Part shown: positions 40,064 to 51,554 of the stretch, piece after piece
Layout of the letters: each line of letters starts with the position of its first letter
Position numbering within the stretch: position 1 is the first letter of the stretch
NCBI RefSeq assembly: GCF_009604375.1
Contig: NZ_WEGH01000002.1
Span: forward strand, 830,073-894,072
DNA from: Actinomadura macrotermitis
GTDB taxonomy: Bacteria; Actinomycetota; Actinomycetes; Streptosporangiales; Streptosporangiaceae
Reading direction: 5' to 3'
Length of the DNA stretch: 64,000 nt
The notes under the pieces: generated by a model
Told to the model about the DNA's origin: nothing
The model's database searches: none
Seen by the model: the letters and a program-made list of their open reading frames with translations, nothing else
Translations under genes and position numbers: made by a program

Positions 40064-41581
40064 CTAGCGGCTCCTCAGCATCGCCGAGACCCGGGCGTGG
40101 ATCTCGGGGGTGTCCAGCCCGCGCAGGGTGAGGGTGGTGCGGCGGCGCAGGACGTCATCGGGGGTGGCGGCCCACTCGTGGTCGCGGGCGTAGACGGCCT
40201 GCGCCCAGATGTCGGGCCCGCCGGGGTGGATCGGCTCGCCGAGGGCGGGGTCGCGGCGGACCAGGTCGGCCAGGTCGAAGGCGAGCGTGCCGTAGTGGGT
40301 GGACAGGTGCGCGGCGACCGCCGGGTCCATCGGCGCGGCGGCGAGGCGGTGCGCGACGGCGGCGGGCGCGGCGAGGCCCGGCAGCGGGACGGTCTTCAGC
40401 ACGTCGGCGCCGACGCCGAGGCGGTCCAGGACGACCTTGCCGATGTGCCGGTAGGTGGTCCACTTGCCGCCCGCGATCGACAGCATCCCGCCGCGGCCCT
40501 CGGTGATGACGGTCTCGCGCTTGGCGGTGGCGACGTCGCCGGGGCCGCCCGGCAGCACCCGCAGCCCGGCGAAGGCGTAGGTGACGTCGGCGGGGTCGAG
40601 GCGGTCGGCCTGGACGGCGTGCCCGGCCTCGTCCAGGATCTGCGCGATGTCGGCGCCCGTGGCGCGGACGTCGCCGGGCTCGCCCTCGTACGGCTCGTCG
40701 GTGGTGCCGAGCAGGAGGTGGTCCTCCCACGGGATCGCGAACGACACCCGGTACTTGTCGATGGGGATGGTGAGGCCGGCCCGCCACTCGTCGCGGCGCT
40801 TGAGGATCAGGTGGGCGCCCTTGGACAGGCGGACGCTGGGGGCGGCGCCAGGGTCCTCCAGCGCGCGCAGCCGGTCCACCCAGGGGCCGGTCGCGTTGAG
40901 GACGAGCCGGGCGGAGATCCCGAACTCGGTGCCGTCCAGGGAGTCGCGCAGCTCGGCGCCGACCACGCGGCCCTCCGACATGCGCAGCCCCTGCACCGCG
41001 GCGTGGTTCAGCACCACGGCCCCGGCCGCGACGGCCGCCCGCACCGTCATGATGGCCACGCGGCTGTCGTTCATCTGGTGGTCGGTGTAGACGGCCGCCG
41101 CGCGCAGGCCCTCGGCGCGCAGCGCGGGCACCTGCTCCAGCGCGTGCGCCTTGCCGATCACCCGGCCGAGGCCGTCGCCGAACGCCGACAGCGCCGAGTA
41201 CAGCAGGACGCCCGCGCCGAGCTTGGCCGCGCCGTGCGGGCCGTCGCTGTAGACCGGGACGACGAACCGGCGCGGGCTGACCAGGTGCGGCGCGACGTCG
41301 GCGGCCAGGCTGCGGCGCTCGCGGTGGTTCTCGGCGACCAGCCGCACGTTGCCGGTCTGCAGGTAGCGCAGCCCGCCGTGGACCAGCTTGGTGGAGGCGC
41401 TGGAGGTGGCGCCGGCGAAGTCGCCGCCGTCCACCAGCGCGACCCGCAGGCCCGCCTGCGCGGCCGTCCAGGCCGCCGCGATGCCGACGGCGCCGCCGCC
41501 GACCACGAGCAGGTCGAAGGTGCCGCGGGCCAGTTCCGCGCGGGCGCGGGCCCGGCCGTCGTGCACGGTGAGGGTGTCCAT
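40064..41581 (-). CDS. glpD: Aerobic glycerol-3-phosphate dehydrogenase
   Basis: The 505-residue FAD enzyme oxidises sn-glycerol-3-phosphate to dihydroxyacetone phosphate and passes electrons to quinone at the membrane face. FAD motif LLVVGGGAVGIAAAWTAAQA lies at about 24-43, then TSSASTKLVHGGLRYLQTGN, a family signature. Later come FAIPWEDHLLLGTTDEPYEG and SIAGGKWTTYR. The C-terminal domain carries DLVRRDPALGEPI. The length is normal. GGAG overlapping the glpK stop precedes ATG 41581, so the two are translationally linked. Confidence 0.97.
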   Translation of the reverse strand: MDTLTVHDGRARARAELARGTFDLLVVGGGAVGIAAAWTAAQAGLRVALVDGGDFAGATSSASTKLVHGGLRYLQTGNVRLVAENHRERRSLAADVAPHLVSPRRFVVPVYSDGPHGAAKLGAGVLLYSALSAFGDGLGRVIGKAHALEQVPALRAEGLRAAAVYTDHQMNDSRVAIMTVRAAVAAGAVVLNHAAVQGLRMSEGRVVGAELRDSLDGTEFGISARLVLNATGPWVDRLRALEDPGAAPSVRLSKGAHLILKRRDEWRAGLTIPIDKYRVSFAIPWEDHLLLGTTDEPYEGEPGDVRATGADIAQILDEAGHAVQADRLDPADVTYAFAGLRVLPGGPGDVATAKRETVITEGRGGMLSIAGGKWTTYRHIGKVVLDRLGVGADVLKTVPLPGLAAPAAVAHRLAAAPMDPAVAAHLSTHYGTLAFDLADLVRRDPALGEPIHPGGPDIWAQAVYARDHEWAATPDDVLRRRTTLTLRGLDTPEIHARVSAMLRSR

Positions 41582-41585
41582 GCTT

Positions 41586-43094
<1,509 letters not shown>

Positions 43095-43142
43095 GATCCC
43101 TCTCCGGAGGCCGGGGCCGGGTGGTCCACGTCACCGTACCGG

Positions 43143-43159
43143 ATTCGACAATGTCGAAC
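43143..43159. promoter_or_regulatory. IclR/GylR operator upstream of glpK
   Basis: ATTCGACAATGTCGAAC is the same palindrome as at 43946 with one end mismatch. It lies in the 70-bp gap between the iclR stop and the glpK start. Confidence 0.8.
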
Positions 43160-43164
43160 AATGC

Positions 43165-43926
43165 TCAGAAGAGAGCGGCCCCGAGGTCGCGGCTGATCGA
43201 GCGGGACGCCTCCCGGACCGCGGCGACCAGCCGGGCCGGGAACTCCCCCCGCTCGGTGAGCCGCTCCACCGCGCCGCCGATGCCGACCGCGCCCATCGGG
43301 GTGCCGCGCCGGTCCCGGATCGGCGCGGCGAGGCCGGCGACGCCCTCCACCGCCTCCTCCCGCTCGCCGGCCCAGCCCCGCTCGCGGATCAGCCCGCACT
43401 CGCGCTCCAGCGCGGCCCGGTCGGTGAGGGTGCGCCGGGTGAAGGACTTCAGCTCCTCGTCCAGCTCGCCGTGCGCGACCGGGTCGAAGGCCAGCAGCAC
43501 CTTGCCGAGGGCGGTGGCGTGCAGCGGGCGCATCGCGCCGACCTCCAGCACCTGGCGGCTGTCGTCGGGCCGGAACACGTGGTGGACGACCAGGACGCCG
43601 CCCTGATGCAGCACCCCGATCCGCACGCTCTCGCCGGAGACCCGGGCCAGATCGTCGGCCCACATCAGCGAGCGCGCGCGCAGCTCGTGCACGTCCAGGT
43701 AGCTGTTGCCGAGCCGCAGCAGCTCCGCGCCCAGCTGGTAGCGGCCGGTCTCGGGGTCCTGCTCGACGAAGCCCTCCTGCTGCAGCGTGCGCAGGATCCC
43801 GTGCACCGTCCCCTTCGCCAGGCCCAGCGTCACCGCCACATCCGACAGCGCGAGCTGCCGTTCGCCGCCCGCCAGCAGCCGCAGGATCGCCGCGGCGCGC
43901 TCGAGCGACTGGATAGAGCCCGGCAT
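43165..43926 (-). CDS. IclR-family glycerol operon regulator (GylR-like)
   Basis: The 253-residue regulator has an N-terminal winged HTH (SIQSLERAAAILRLLAGGER, VTLGLAKGTVHGILRTLQQE) and a C-terminal IclR effector domain (LGKVLLAFDPVAHGELDEEL, MGAVGIGGAVERL). Start ATG 43926 has GGAGGGG just upstream; an in-frame TTG 12 bp earlier would swallow that site. It stands head-to-tail upstream of glpK. One operator lies before its own gene and one before glpK, so it probably represses both and is released by glycerol or glycerol-3-phosphate, as GylR is in Streptomyces. Confidence 0.92.
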   Translation of the reverse strand: MPGSIQSLERAAAILRLLAGGERQLALSDVAVTLGLAKGTVHGILRTLQQEGFVEQDPETGRYQLGAELLRLGNSYLDVHELRARSLMWADDLARVSGESVRIGVLHQGGVLVVHHVFRPDDSRQVLEVGAMRPLHATALGKVLLAFDPVAHGELDEELKSFTRRTLTDRAALERECGLIRERGWAGEREEAVEGVAGLAAPIRDRRGTPMGAVGIGGAVERLTERGEFPARLVAAVREASRSISRDLGAALF

Positions 43927-43945
43927 GCACCCCTCCAAACCAAGT

Positions 43946-43962
43946 ATTCGACAATGTCGAAT
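43946..43962. promoter_or_regulatory. IclR/GylR operator, autoregulatory
   Basis: ATTCGACAATGTCGAAT is a perfect 8+1+8 palindrome 20 bp upstream of the iclR-type start codon. Confidence 0.85.
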
Positions 43963-43989
43963 CTATCGCGGCTGGAGGCCGCTGCCCAG

Positions 43990-45054
43990 CTACTCGCCGC
44001 AGAGGGCCTTTTCGGTCAGGGCCGCCAGGTCCTTCTGGAAGCGGGGGTCGGCGTCGACGGCGTTCTCGTTGTAGGTGACGACGGCCTGCCGGCCCGGCCG
44101 GGTGTAGGTCCAGGTGCGGTAGCCGGGCCAGCCGCCGTCGTGGCCCCAGGCGTCGCCGCACGAGAGCCGCACCTTGTAGACGCCGAGGCCGTAGTCCTCC
44201 GCGCGGCCCTCGTCGACGACCGGGATGGTCGCGGTGAGCTGCCGCTGCTGCGCGCGGGGCAGCAGGCGGCCCGCGAACAGGGCCCGGTGGAAGCGCGCGA
44301 CGTCGTCCACCGTGGAGATCATCCCGCCGGACGTCCAGCCGCTGGACGGGCTCACCACCGTGCTGACGTCGCCGTACCCGCCCCAGTAGCCGTGCACGTA
44401 AGGGCCGGGGAACGCGCTGGTCGCAGGCATGGAGGTGTGGCGCAGGCCGAGCGGCCCGATGAGGCGTCGGTTCAGCTCGGCCGTGTAGGAACGGCCCGTC
44501 GCCTTCTCCACGATCATGCCGAGGAGGATGTAGTTGGCGTTGGAGTAGTGCCAGCCGCCGTCGGTGAAGCGCGGCTGCTCCAGCGCGATGCCGACCAGCT
44601 CACGGGGCGTCCAGTCGCGCTGCGGCTGCGTCTGGATCCGCTCGTCCAGCGCGTACTCGCCCAGGCCGCTGGTGTGCTGGAGCAGCCGGCGCACCGTGAT
44701 CCGGCCCGGCACCAGACCCGGCAGCCAGCGGTCGACGGTGTCGTCCAGCGAGAGCCGGTGCTCGGCGACGAGCTGGAGCACCACGGTCGCGGTGAAGGTC
44801 TTGCTGACCGACGCGATGCGGAACCGCAGCCGCGCGTCCATGGGCCGGCCCGTCGCCTTGTCCGCGACGCCCGCGGTGACGTGCGAGACATGCCTGCCGC
44901 GCCGGGACAGCACGATGACGCCTGGCGCGCCGTCGGCGACCAGCTTGTCCGCGGCCTGCTGCAGCCCGGCCGGACGGGCCTCCGCGCGTGCGGCGGGGGC
45001 GAGACCGACGGCGAGCGCGGCAGCGGCGGTGAAGGCCGACAACGTGCGGATCAT
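43990..45054 (-). CDS. Secreted beta-lactamase-related serine hydrolase
   Basis: The 354-residue secreted protein has a signal peptide (residues about 1-24, LSAFTAAAALAVGLAPAARA) and a class C beta-lactamase/D-Ala-D-Ala carboxypeptidase fold. The nucleophile motif is ASVSKTFTA (SxxK), YSNANY is the YxN motif, and HDGGWPGY is in the KTG position as HDGG. It resembles esterase/DD-peptidase members (family S12) more than true beta-lactamases. GAGGAG precedes ATG 45054. It is followed by the glycerol regulator on the same strand, but the operator separates them. The substrate is open. Confidence 0.9.
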   Translation of the reverse strand: MIRTLSAFTAAAALAVGLAPAARAEARPAGLQQAADKLVADGAPGVIVLSRRGRHVSHVTAGVADKATGRPMDARLRFRIASVSKTFTATVVLQLVAEHRLSLDDTVDRWLPGLVPGRITVRRLLQHTSGLGEYALDERIQTQPQRDWTPRELVGIALEQPRFTDGGWHYSNANYILLGMIVEKATGRSYTAELNRRLIGPLGLRHTSMPATSAFPGPYVHGYWGGYGDVSTVVSPSSGWTSGGMISTVDDVARFHRALFAGRLLPRAQQRQLTATIPVVDEGRAEDYGLGVYKVRLSCGDAWGHDGGWPGYRTWTYTRPGRQAVVTYNENAVDADPRFQKDLAALTEKALCGE

Positions 45055-45193
45055 GAGGGCTCCTCAGGGGGTCGATCGCTTACGTGATCAACCCTGCCGG
45101 GAGGCCGCAGCGCTGGTGAGGGGCATGGGCACCGGATGGGGGGTGTACTTAACGACACCTTGGTGCTTTCACCCCCCCGGCGGGAGGGCTTCG

Positions 45194-46189
45194 TCAGGCT
45201 CGTCTGAGGACCCTTGGGCGGACCCGGCCCAGGCCCTGGAGGGAGCGGGGGCGGGTGCTGGTGAGGTCGTAGGCGTCCCGGTCCTTCAGGGCGGTGGCCA
45301 GGTCCGGGTCGATCAGGACGGCGCCGGGGTGGGCGGTGGCGGTGAGCCGCGCGGCCATGTTGACCGGGGTGCCGAACACGTCGCCGTGCCGCTGGATGAC
45401 CTCGCCGTAGGCGAGGCCGACCCGCACCTTGGGGAAGTCGGGGTCGGTGTCGCCGAGCTCGGCGATGGACAGCCCGATCTCGGCGGCGGCGACCGGGTCG
45501 GACGCCGCGAACAGGATCTCGTCGCCGAGGGTCTTGACCACCCGGCCGCCGAGGTCGGCGACGACCTCGGTGGCGATGCGCTCGAAGTGCTCCACGAACG
45601 CGGCGAGCTCGTCGCCGTCCATCCGGCGGCTCATCCGGGTGAAGGACACCACGTCGGCGAAGCCGGTCGCCAGGCGGGCCACGCCCGCCGACGGGTCGGC
45701 GGTGGCGGCGGCGGTGGTCGCGGCGGCGCGCAGGCCCGCCTCGGCGAGCTGGCGGCGCCAGCCGTGCAGCATCAGCCGCTCGAACGCCGGCAGCAGCTCG
45801 CCGGTGGCGGTCAGGGCGGCGCCGACGACGTCGGGGGAGACCGGTTCGTCCTCGGGGAGGAGCGTGCTGAGGCGGCGCAGCCACACGTCGCCGAGCCAGC
45901 TGGCGAGGCGGCCCATCGTCTGGCCGACCGCGCGCGACAGCTGCAGCACCATCTCCTCGTCGACCAGGGCGCTCTCCTGCAGCGCCCGGATCTCGCGGAG
46001 CGCCTGCACGTCACCGTCGGTGAAGGCGACCTCGTCGTCGGGCGGCGCGGGGAAGCCGAGCGCCTGCCAGATGCGGCGGGCGTGCTCCTCGTCCACTCCG
46101 GCGAGCCCCTCGACCTCCTTGCGCGTATAGCGGAGCGGGCCGCCGAGCAGCGTCTCCTCGATCTGATGCGACGACCACGGGTCCGACAT
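45194..46189 (-). CDS. Class III adenylate cyclase with N-terminal regulatory domain
   Basis: A 331-residue protein like mycobacterial Rv2212/Rv1264. Residues about 20-135 form the adenylate-cyclase regulatory domain (YTRKEVEGLAGVDEEHARRI; FTDGDVQALREIRALQES). The catalytic domain is at about 170-310: metal-binding Asp in TGFADVVSFTRMSRRMDGDE, second metal site KTLGDEILFA, and the transition-state Asn/Arg in PVNMAARLTA. All key residues are present, so it should make cAMP. ATG 46189 is preceded by GAGGATG. It is divergent from a MerR regulator with a 90-bp shared gap. Confidence 0.92.
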   Translation of the reverse strand: MSDPWSSHQIEETLLGGPLRYTRKEVEGLAGVDEEHARRIWQALGFPAPPDDEVAFTDGDVQALREIRALQESALVDEEMVLQLSRAVGQTMGRLASWLGDVWLRRLSTLLPEDEPVSPDVVGAALTATGELLPAFERLMLHGWRRQLAEAGLRAAATTAAATADPSAGVARLATGFADVVSFTRMSRRMDGDELAAFVEHFERIATEVVADLGGRVVKTLGDEILFAASDPVAAAEIGLSIAELGDTDPDFPKVRVGLAYGEVIQRHGDVFGTPVNMAARLTATAHPGAVLIDPDLATALKDRDAYDLTSTRPRSLQGLGRVRPRVLRRA

Positions 46190-46209
46190 GAGACATCCTC
46201 AAATGTGCC

Positions 46210-46227
46210 ATTGTTTGATGTGACAAT
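46210..46227. promoter_or_regulatory. Inverted repeat in the cyclase/MerR divergent gap
   Basis: ATTGT (46210-46214) and ACAAT (46223-46227) are 8 bp apart in an AT-rich patch of an otherwise GC-rich gap. It is a candidate operator for the MerR protein controlling both genes. Confidence 0.45.
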
Positions 46228-46279
46228 CTAACCGAAGTAGGATCCGGGTGGTCAACGACACGAGTCCGGCGGGCGGGGC

Positions 46280-47050
46280 ATGGCCGAGTACCGAATCGAC
46301 GAGCTGGCCCACGCGGCCGGCACCACCGTGCGCAACATCCGCGCCTACCAGGACCGCGGCCTGCTGCCGCCGCCCCGGCTGGAGGGACGGGTCGGCTACT
46401 ACGACGACTCGCACCTGGCCCGGCTCCGGCTGATCGGCAAGCTGCTGGCGCGCAACTACAACGCCGCGGTCATCAAGGACCTGCTCGCGGCCTGGGAGAC
46501 CGGCAAGGACGTCAGCGAGGTCCTCGGCCTGGAGAAGGTGCTCACCGACCCCTGGTCCGACGAGCTGCCCGGGACCGCGACGATCGAGGAGCTGGTCGAG
46601 CGGTTCGGCACCGGCCAGGGCGAGGCCGAGGTCGCCCGGATCGTGCAGCGCACCATCGACCTCGGCCTGATCGAGCCCGAGGGCGACCACTTCCGGGTGC
46701 CGAGCCCGCGGCTGCTGCACGTCGGCGCCGAGCTCGTCGCGGCCGGCATCCCGCTGGAGTCGGTGCTGGACATCGCCACGCAGATCCGCGACGACTGCGA
46801 CGTCATCGCCGGCCGGTTCGTCAACCTGGTGCAGGAGCACGTCTTCACCCGGCTGGAGGCCGAGCCCGACCTGTCCGGCGAGCCGCTCGGCGAGATCGCC
46901 GAGGTGGTGCGGCGGATGCGGCCGCTGGTGAAGATGGTCGTCGACCCGTTCGTCGCGCGGGCCATGGAGGTCCGGGTGCAGGCGGCGCTCGGCGACCAGC
47001 TGGAGGCGATCCGCGACCATCTGGCGACCGCGGTCAGGGCCGACGGCTGA
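46280..47050 (+). CDS. MerR-family transcriptional regulator
   Basis: The 256-residue regulator has an N-terminal MerR winged HTH (YRIDELAHAAGTTVRNIRAY, QDRGLLPPPRLEGRVGYYDD, LARLRLIGKLLARNY) and a long helical C-terminal part (about 90-256) with no Cys metal motif. It is therefore not a metal-sensing MerR. The unusually long effector region resembles mycobacterial-type MerR proteins. It is divergent from the adenylate cyclase and probably controls it through the inverted repeat in the gap. Confidence 0.9.
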   Translation: MAEYRIDELAHAAGTTVRNIRAYQDRGLLPPPRLEGRVGYYDDSHLARLRLIGKLLARNYNAAVIKDLLAAWETGKDVSEVLGLEKVLTDPWSDELPGTATIEELVERFGTGQGEAEVARIVQRTIDLGLIEPEGDHFRVPSPRLLHVGAELVAAGIPLESVLDIATQIRDDCDVIAGRFVNLVQEHVFTRLEAEPDLSGEPLGEIAEVVRRMRPLVKMVVDPFVARAMEVRVQAALGDQLEAIRDHLATAVRADG

Positions 47051-47080
47051 CCTCATTCCCCGATCCCATCACGTCCGCGC

Positions 47081-48472
47081 TCACAATAGCGACACGCCCC
47101 ACTCCACCGGAACCTGCTTGAGCGCCCCGTCGGCGTCGGCGATGGTGAGCGTCGCGCGGCCGGGCAGGCCGATCAGCGCGCTGCTCAGCCGGACGGTCAG
47201 CTCGCCCGAGCCGTCCTCGGTCAGCGCGCCGGTCGCCGGCGTGAGCGTCAGCCGCTCGTCGGACGCGACGGCCTTCCAGCGCACCGGCCCGCCGGCGGCG
47301 CGCAGCCGGACCCGCGCGGTCTTGGTCCCGTACATGGTCACCTTCGCCGTCAGCACCTCCAGGCGGCCCGTGCGCGCCGGCCGCATCGACGGCGAAGGCG
47401 ACGGCGACGTGGCGGGCGTGTGGGGCACCCGGGCCGGCGGCGTGGTCTGCGGCCGGCGCCCGTCCAGCTGCGGCGAGACCGGCGCGCCGCCGGAACGGCC
47501 GCCGGGCGGCTGGTCCGCACCGGGGCGGGTGCCGGGGCGGGCGCCGGGCTGCGCCGGGCCCGCCGGCCCCGGCTGCCGCTCGTTGTGCCCCGGCGGCCAC
47601 AGCAGCAGGGTGGGGGCCGGCTCCAGGCCCATGAGCTGCGCGACGACGAGCGCGGTGACGAGCGCGCCCGCCATCCCGCCCCCGGCGAACAGCCAGCGGC
47701 GGGTGATCGGCGAGGGCACGCCGGGCTGGTTCGGCAGGCCGGCCGGCGTCAGCCCCCCGCCGCGCGCCACGATGTCGGCGCGGTAGCCGGCCAGCTCGGG
47801 GTCGGTCGCGGTGTGCACGACGCGGTGCCGCAGCGCGGCGGGCAGCACGGCGGCGGGCACGTCGGCCAGCGCCGTCGCCGGCCCGGCGGGCGCGGGCCGC
47901 GGCCGGCAGCGCGGGCGGACGGCGAAGGGGCTGCGGGCGGCGAGCACCACGACGGGGGCGGGGACGGTGTCGTCGGACGGCCCGCTCATCCGGCCGCGGG
48001 CCCGGTCGGCGCGGGCCGCGGCGCGGCGCGGCGGCACGCCGAGGAGCGCGCCGAGGTCGGCGGGGGACAGGCCGTGCCGGTCGGTCAGCAGCAGCAGCTC
48101 CTGGTCGTCGGGGTCCAGCTCGGCGAGCGCGGCCTGGAGCGGTTCCAGCGCGGCCCGCTCCTCCTCGGGGACGTCCCAGTACGGCTCGTGGGCGCGGCCG
48201 CGCTGCAGGCAGCGGCGGCGCGCGGCGCCGTACAGCCAGGCGCGCAGGTGCAGGTGGTCGCGCATGCGCGGGGCGCGGCGGCCCGCGTCGACGAACACGT
48301 CGTGCACGATGTCGGCGGCGACCCGGGGGTCGGCGGTCATCGTCAGCGCGTAGTCGTACAGCCGCTCGGCGTAGGAGTCGTAGAGGGCGCCGAGCGCCCG
48401 GACGCCCTCTTCCCGCAACTCCTGGACCAGCGTGCGGTCGACCGCGGGGTCATAGGGGGACCACCTGGTCAT
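47081..48472 (-). CDS. ECF-type sigma protein fused to membrane anchor and Ig-like domain
   Basis: The 463-residue protein starts at ATG 48472 (GGGGGAG upstream). Residues 12-165 are a sigma-70-like ECF region: LREEGVRALGALYDSYAERL, YALTMTADPRVAADIVHDVF for region 2, and LLLLTDRHGLSPADLGALLG for region 4. A Pro/Arg/Ala linker follows, then one transmembrane segment at about 245-265 (WLFAGGGMAGALVTALVVAQ). Next is a Pro/Thr/Ser-rich extracytoplasmic stretch and a C-terminal beta-sandwich-like domain (TGRLEVLTAKVTMYGTKTAR, VRLSSALIGLPGRATLTIAD). It is a sigma-like domain tied to the membrane; no anti-sigma gene is adjacent. Such fusions may release the sigma domain after proteolysis. Confidence 0.75.
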   Translation of the reverse strand: MTRWSPYDPAVDRTLVQELREEGVRALGALYDSYAERLYDYALTMTADPRVAADIVHDVFVDAGRRAPRMRDHLHLRAWLYGAARRRCLQRGRAHEPYWDVPEEERAALEPLQAALAELDPDDQELLLLTDRHGLSPADLGALLGVPPRRAAARADRARGRMSGPSDDTVPAPVVVLAARSPFAVRPRCRPRPAPAGPATALADVPAAVLPAALRHRVVHTATDPELAGYRADIVARGGGLTPAGLPNQPGVPSPITRRWLFAGGGMAGALVTALVVAQLMGLEPAPTLLLWPPGHNERQPGPAGPAQPGARPGTRPGADQPPGGRSGGAPVSPQLDGRRPQTTPPARVPHTPATSPSPSPSMRPARTGRLEVLTAKVTMYGTKTARVRLRAAGGPVRWKAVASDERLTLTPATGALTEDGSGELTVRLSSALIGLPGRATLTIADADGALKQVPVEWGVSLL

Positions 48473-48595
48473 CAACGCTCCCCCGCCAACGGCATGGTGT
48501 GCGCCCCCGGCGGGGGCCGTCCGGACAAAGTGTCCATCCTGCATACACCCGTGCGCCCTGTCCACACCACCGGGTCGGCCAAATGACACTGGAGG

Positions 48596-49015
48596 TCAGC
48601 GCCAGAACAGCAGCTTGGCGGTGCCGCCGGCCACGACGCCCGGTCCGTCCCCGAACTGGATGACCTGGATCCGCAGCCGCCGCCCGGCCTCGACCCGGTC
48701 GGCCGGCAGCGCGTACAGCAGCGCGGTGTCGCCGCCGGTCGCGGTGAACTCCAGCGGCGGGCCCGCGTCGAACCGGGCGGTGTCGTCGGCGACCACCTCG
48801 ATCGAGCGGACCTGCCCGCGGGTCCCGGCGGGCAGGCCCCGCACGGTGACCGCGGCGGTGAGGGAGAAGTACGCCGGGCCGTTCAGCACGCTCGGGCCGC
48901 CCTGGTCGACGTGCTGGCCGGCGGCGTCGGAGTACTCGTGCCGCCAGTCGAGCGTCACCCACTCGCCGGGCGGCAGCGGCTGCTCCGGCGCGCCGACCGA
49001 GACGTAGTCCGGCAC
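48596..49015 (-). CDS. 139-residue protein of unknown function
   Basis: GTG 49015 begins 3 bp after the stop of the acyl-CoA ligase gene. The protein VPDYVSVGAPEQPLPPGEWV... is beta-rich, with YFSLTAAVTVRGLPAGTRGQ and RRLRIQVIQFGDGPGVVAGG. It has no signal peptide or Cys. It looks like a single beta-sandwich domain. No family recognised; co-transcription with the ligase is likely. Confidence 0.65.
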   Translation of the reverse strand: MPDYVSVGAPEQPLPPGEWVTLDWRHEYSDAAGQHVDQGGPSVLNGPAYFSLTAAVTVRGLPAGTRGQVRSIEVVADDTARFDAGPPLEFTATGGDTALLYALPADRVEAGRRLRIQVIQFGDGPGVVAGGTAKLLFWR

Positions 49016-49018
49016 GGC

Positions 49019-50629
<1,611 letters not shown>

Positions 50630-50810
50630 GGTGCTCAGCACGGCGCGCCTCCAGCTCAGCGAAGTCCAGAAACGGATTCTTGCCGCTCGCCACCCCATTT
50701 GTCAGTACCCGTCCGAATGCCAGGATCCCACCCGATAAACCCGGACAAGTGCGGCATCGCCGCGTGGACAGGCGGGCGGGTCGGGCCGCACGGGCGGCCC
50801 GCGGCGCGGG

Positions 50811-51311
50811 TCAGGCGAAGTCGTCGACCAGGACGGCGTCGTCGCGGAGGCGGGCCATCGCGCGCGAGACGGTGCTCTTGACGGTGCCGACGCTGACGCC
50901 GAGCACCTCGGCGACCTCCGCCTCGGGCATGTCCTCGTAGTAGCGCAGGATCACCGCCAGGCGCTGGCGCTCGGGCAGCCGGCGCAGCGCGCGGCCGAGC
51001 GCGTCGTGCATCTCGCTGCGCCGGGTGTGGTCGTCGACCGGCAGCTCGGGCAGCTGGTCGGTCGGGTAGATCTCCAGCTTGCGGCGCCGCCACCAGGAGA
51101 TCTGGGTGTTGACCATGGCGCGGCGCACGTAGCCGTCGAGGGCGGCGCGGTCGCCGATGCGGTCCCAGGCCAGGTAGGTCTTGGCGAGCGCGGCCTGCAG
51201 CAGGTCCTCGGCCTCGGCCCGGTCGCCGGCCAGCCGGACGGCGGCGCGCAGCAGCGCCGGCCCGCGGGCCGAGACGTACTCGCGGAACTGCTCGTGCCGC
51301 GTGCTGTTCAC
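50811..51311 (-). CDS. SigE-family ECF sigma factor
   Basis: The 166-residue sigma factor of the actinobacterial SigE family has region 2 (AAVRLAGDRAEAEDLLQAAL, KTYLAWDRIGDRAALDGYVR, MVNTQISWWRRRKLEI) and region 4 (LPERQRLAVILRYYEDMPEA, EVLGVSVGTVKSTVSRAMAR). It starts at GTG 51311 after a GGTGGTG stretch. No anti-sigma gene is next to it. It is divergent from the Cys-rich protein gene across 240 bp. Confidence 0.92.
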   Translation of the reverse strand: MNSTRHEQFREYVSARGPALLRAAVRLAGDRAEAEDLLQAALAKTYLAWDRIGDRAALDGYVRRAMVNTQISWWRRRKLEIYPTDQLPELPVDDHTRRSEMHDALGRALRRLPERQRLAVILRYYEDMPEAEVAEVLGVSVGTVKSTVSRAMARLRDDAVLVDDFA

Positions 51312-51554
51312 GTCACCACCGGGTCAGGGGTTGCGGGACGCTTTCAGGCTGTCATGGCCAGCGTAATTCGGGACCAACGCAAACGACATATTCGGGTCAA
51401 CCGGTGGAGGATGCTTCTGCGCGGTACATCGTTTCTCTACCGGCTCGACACGGAGCGCCCCGGGCATCTGACTTATTGCGACAAATCCGTCGACAGTCGG
51501 GTGTCGTCGAGTGAGTCTTGACTGACCTTCCTTACACCAGTGCCGGAGACCGCC

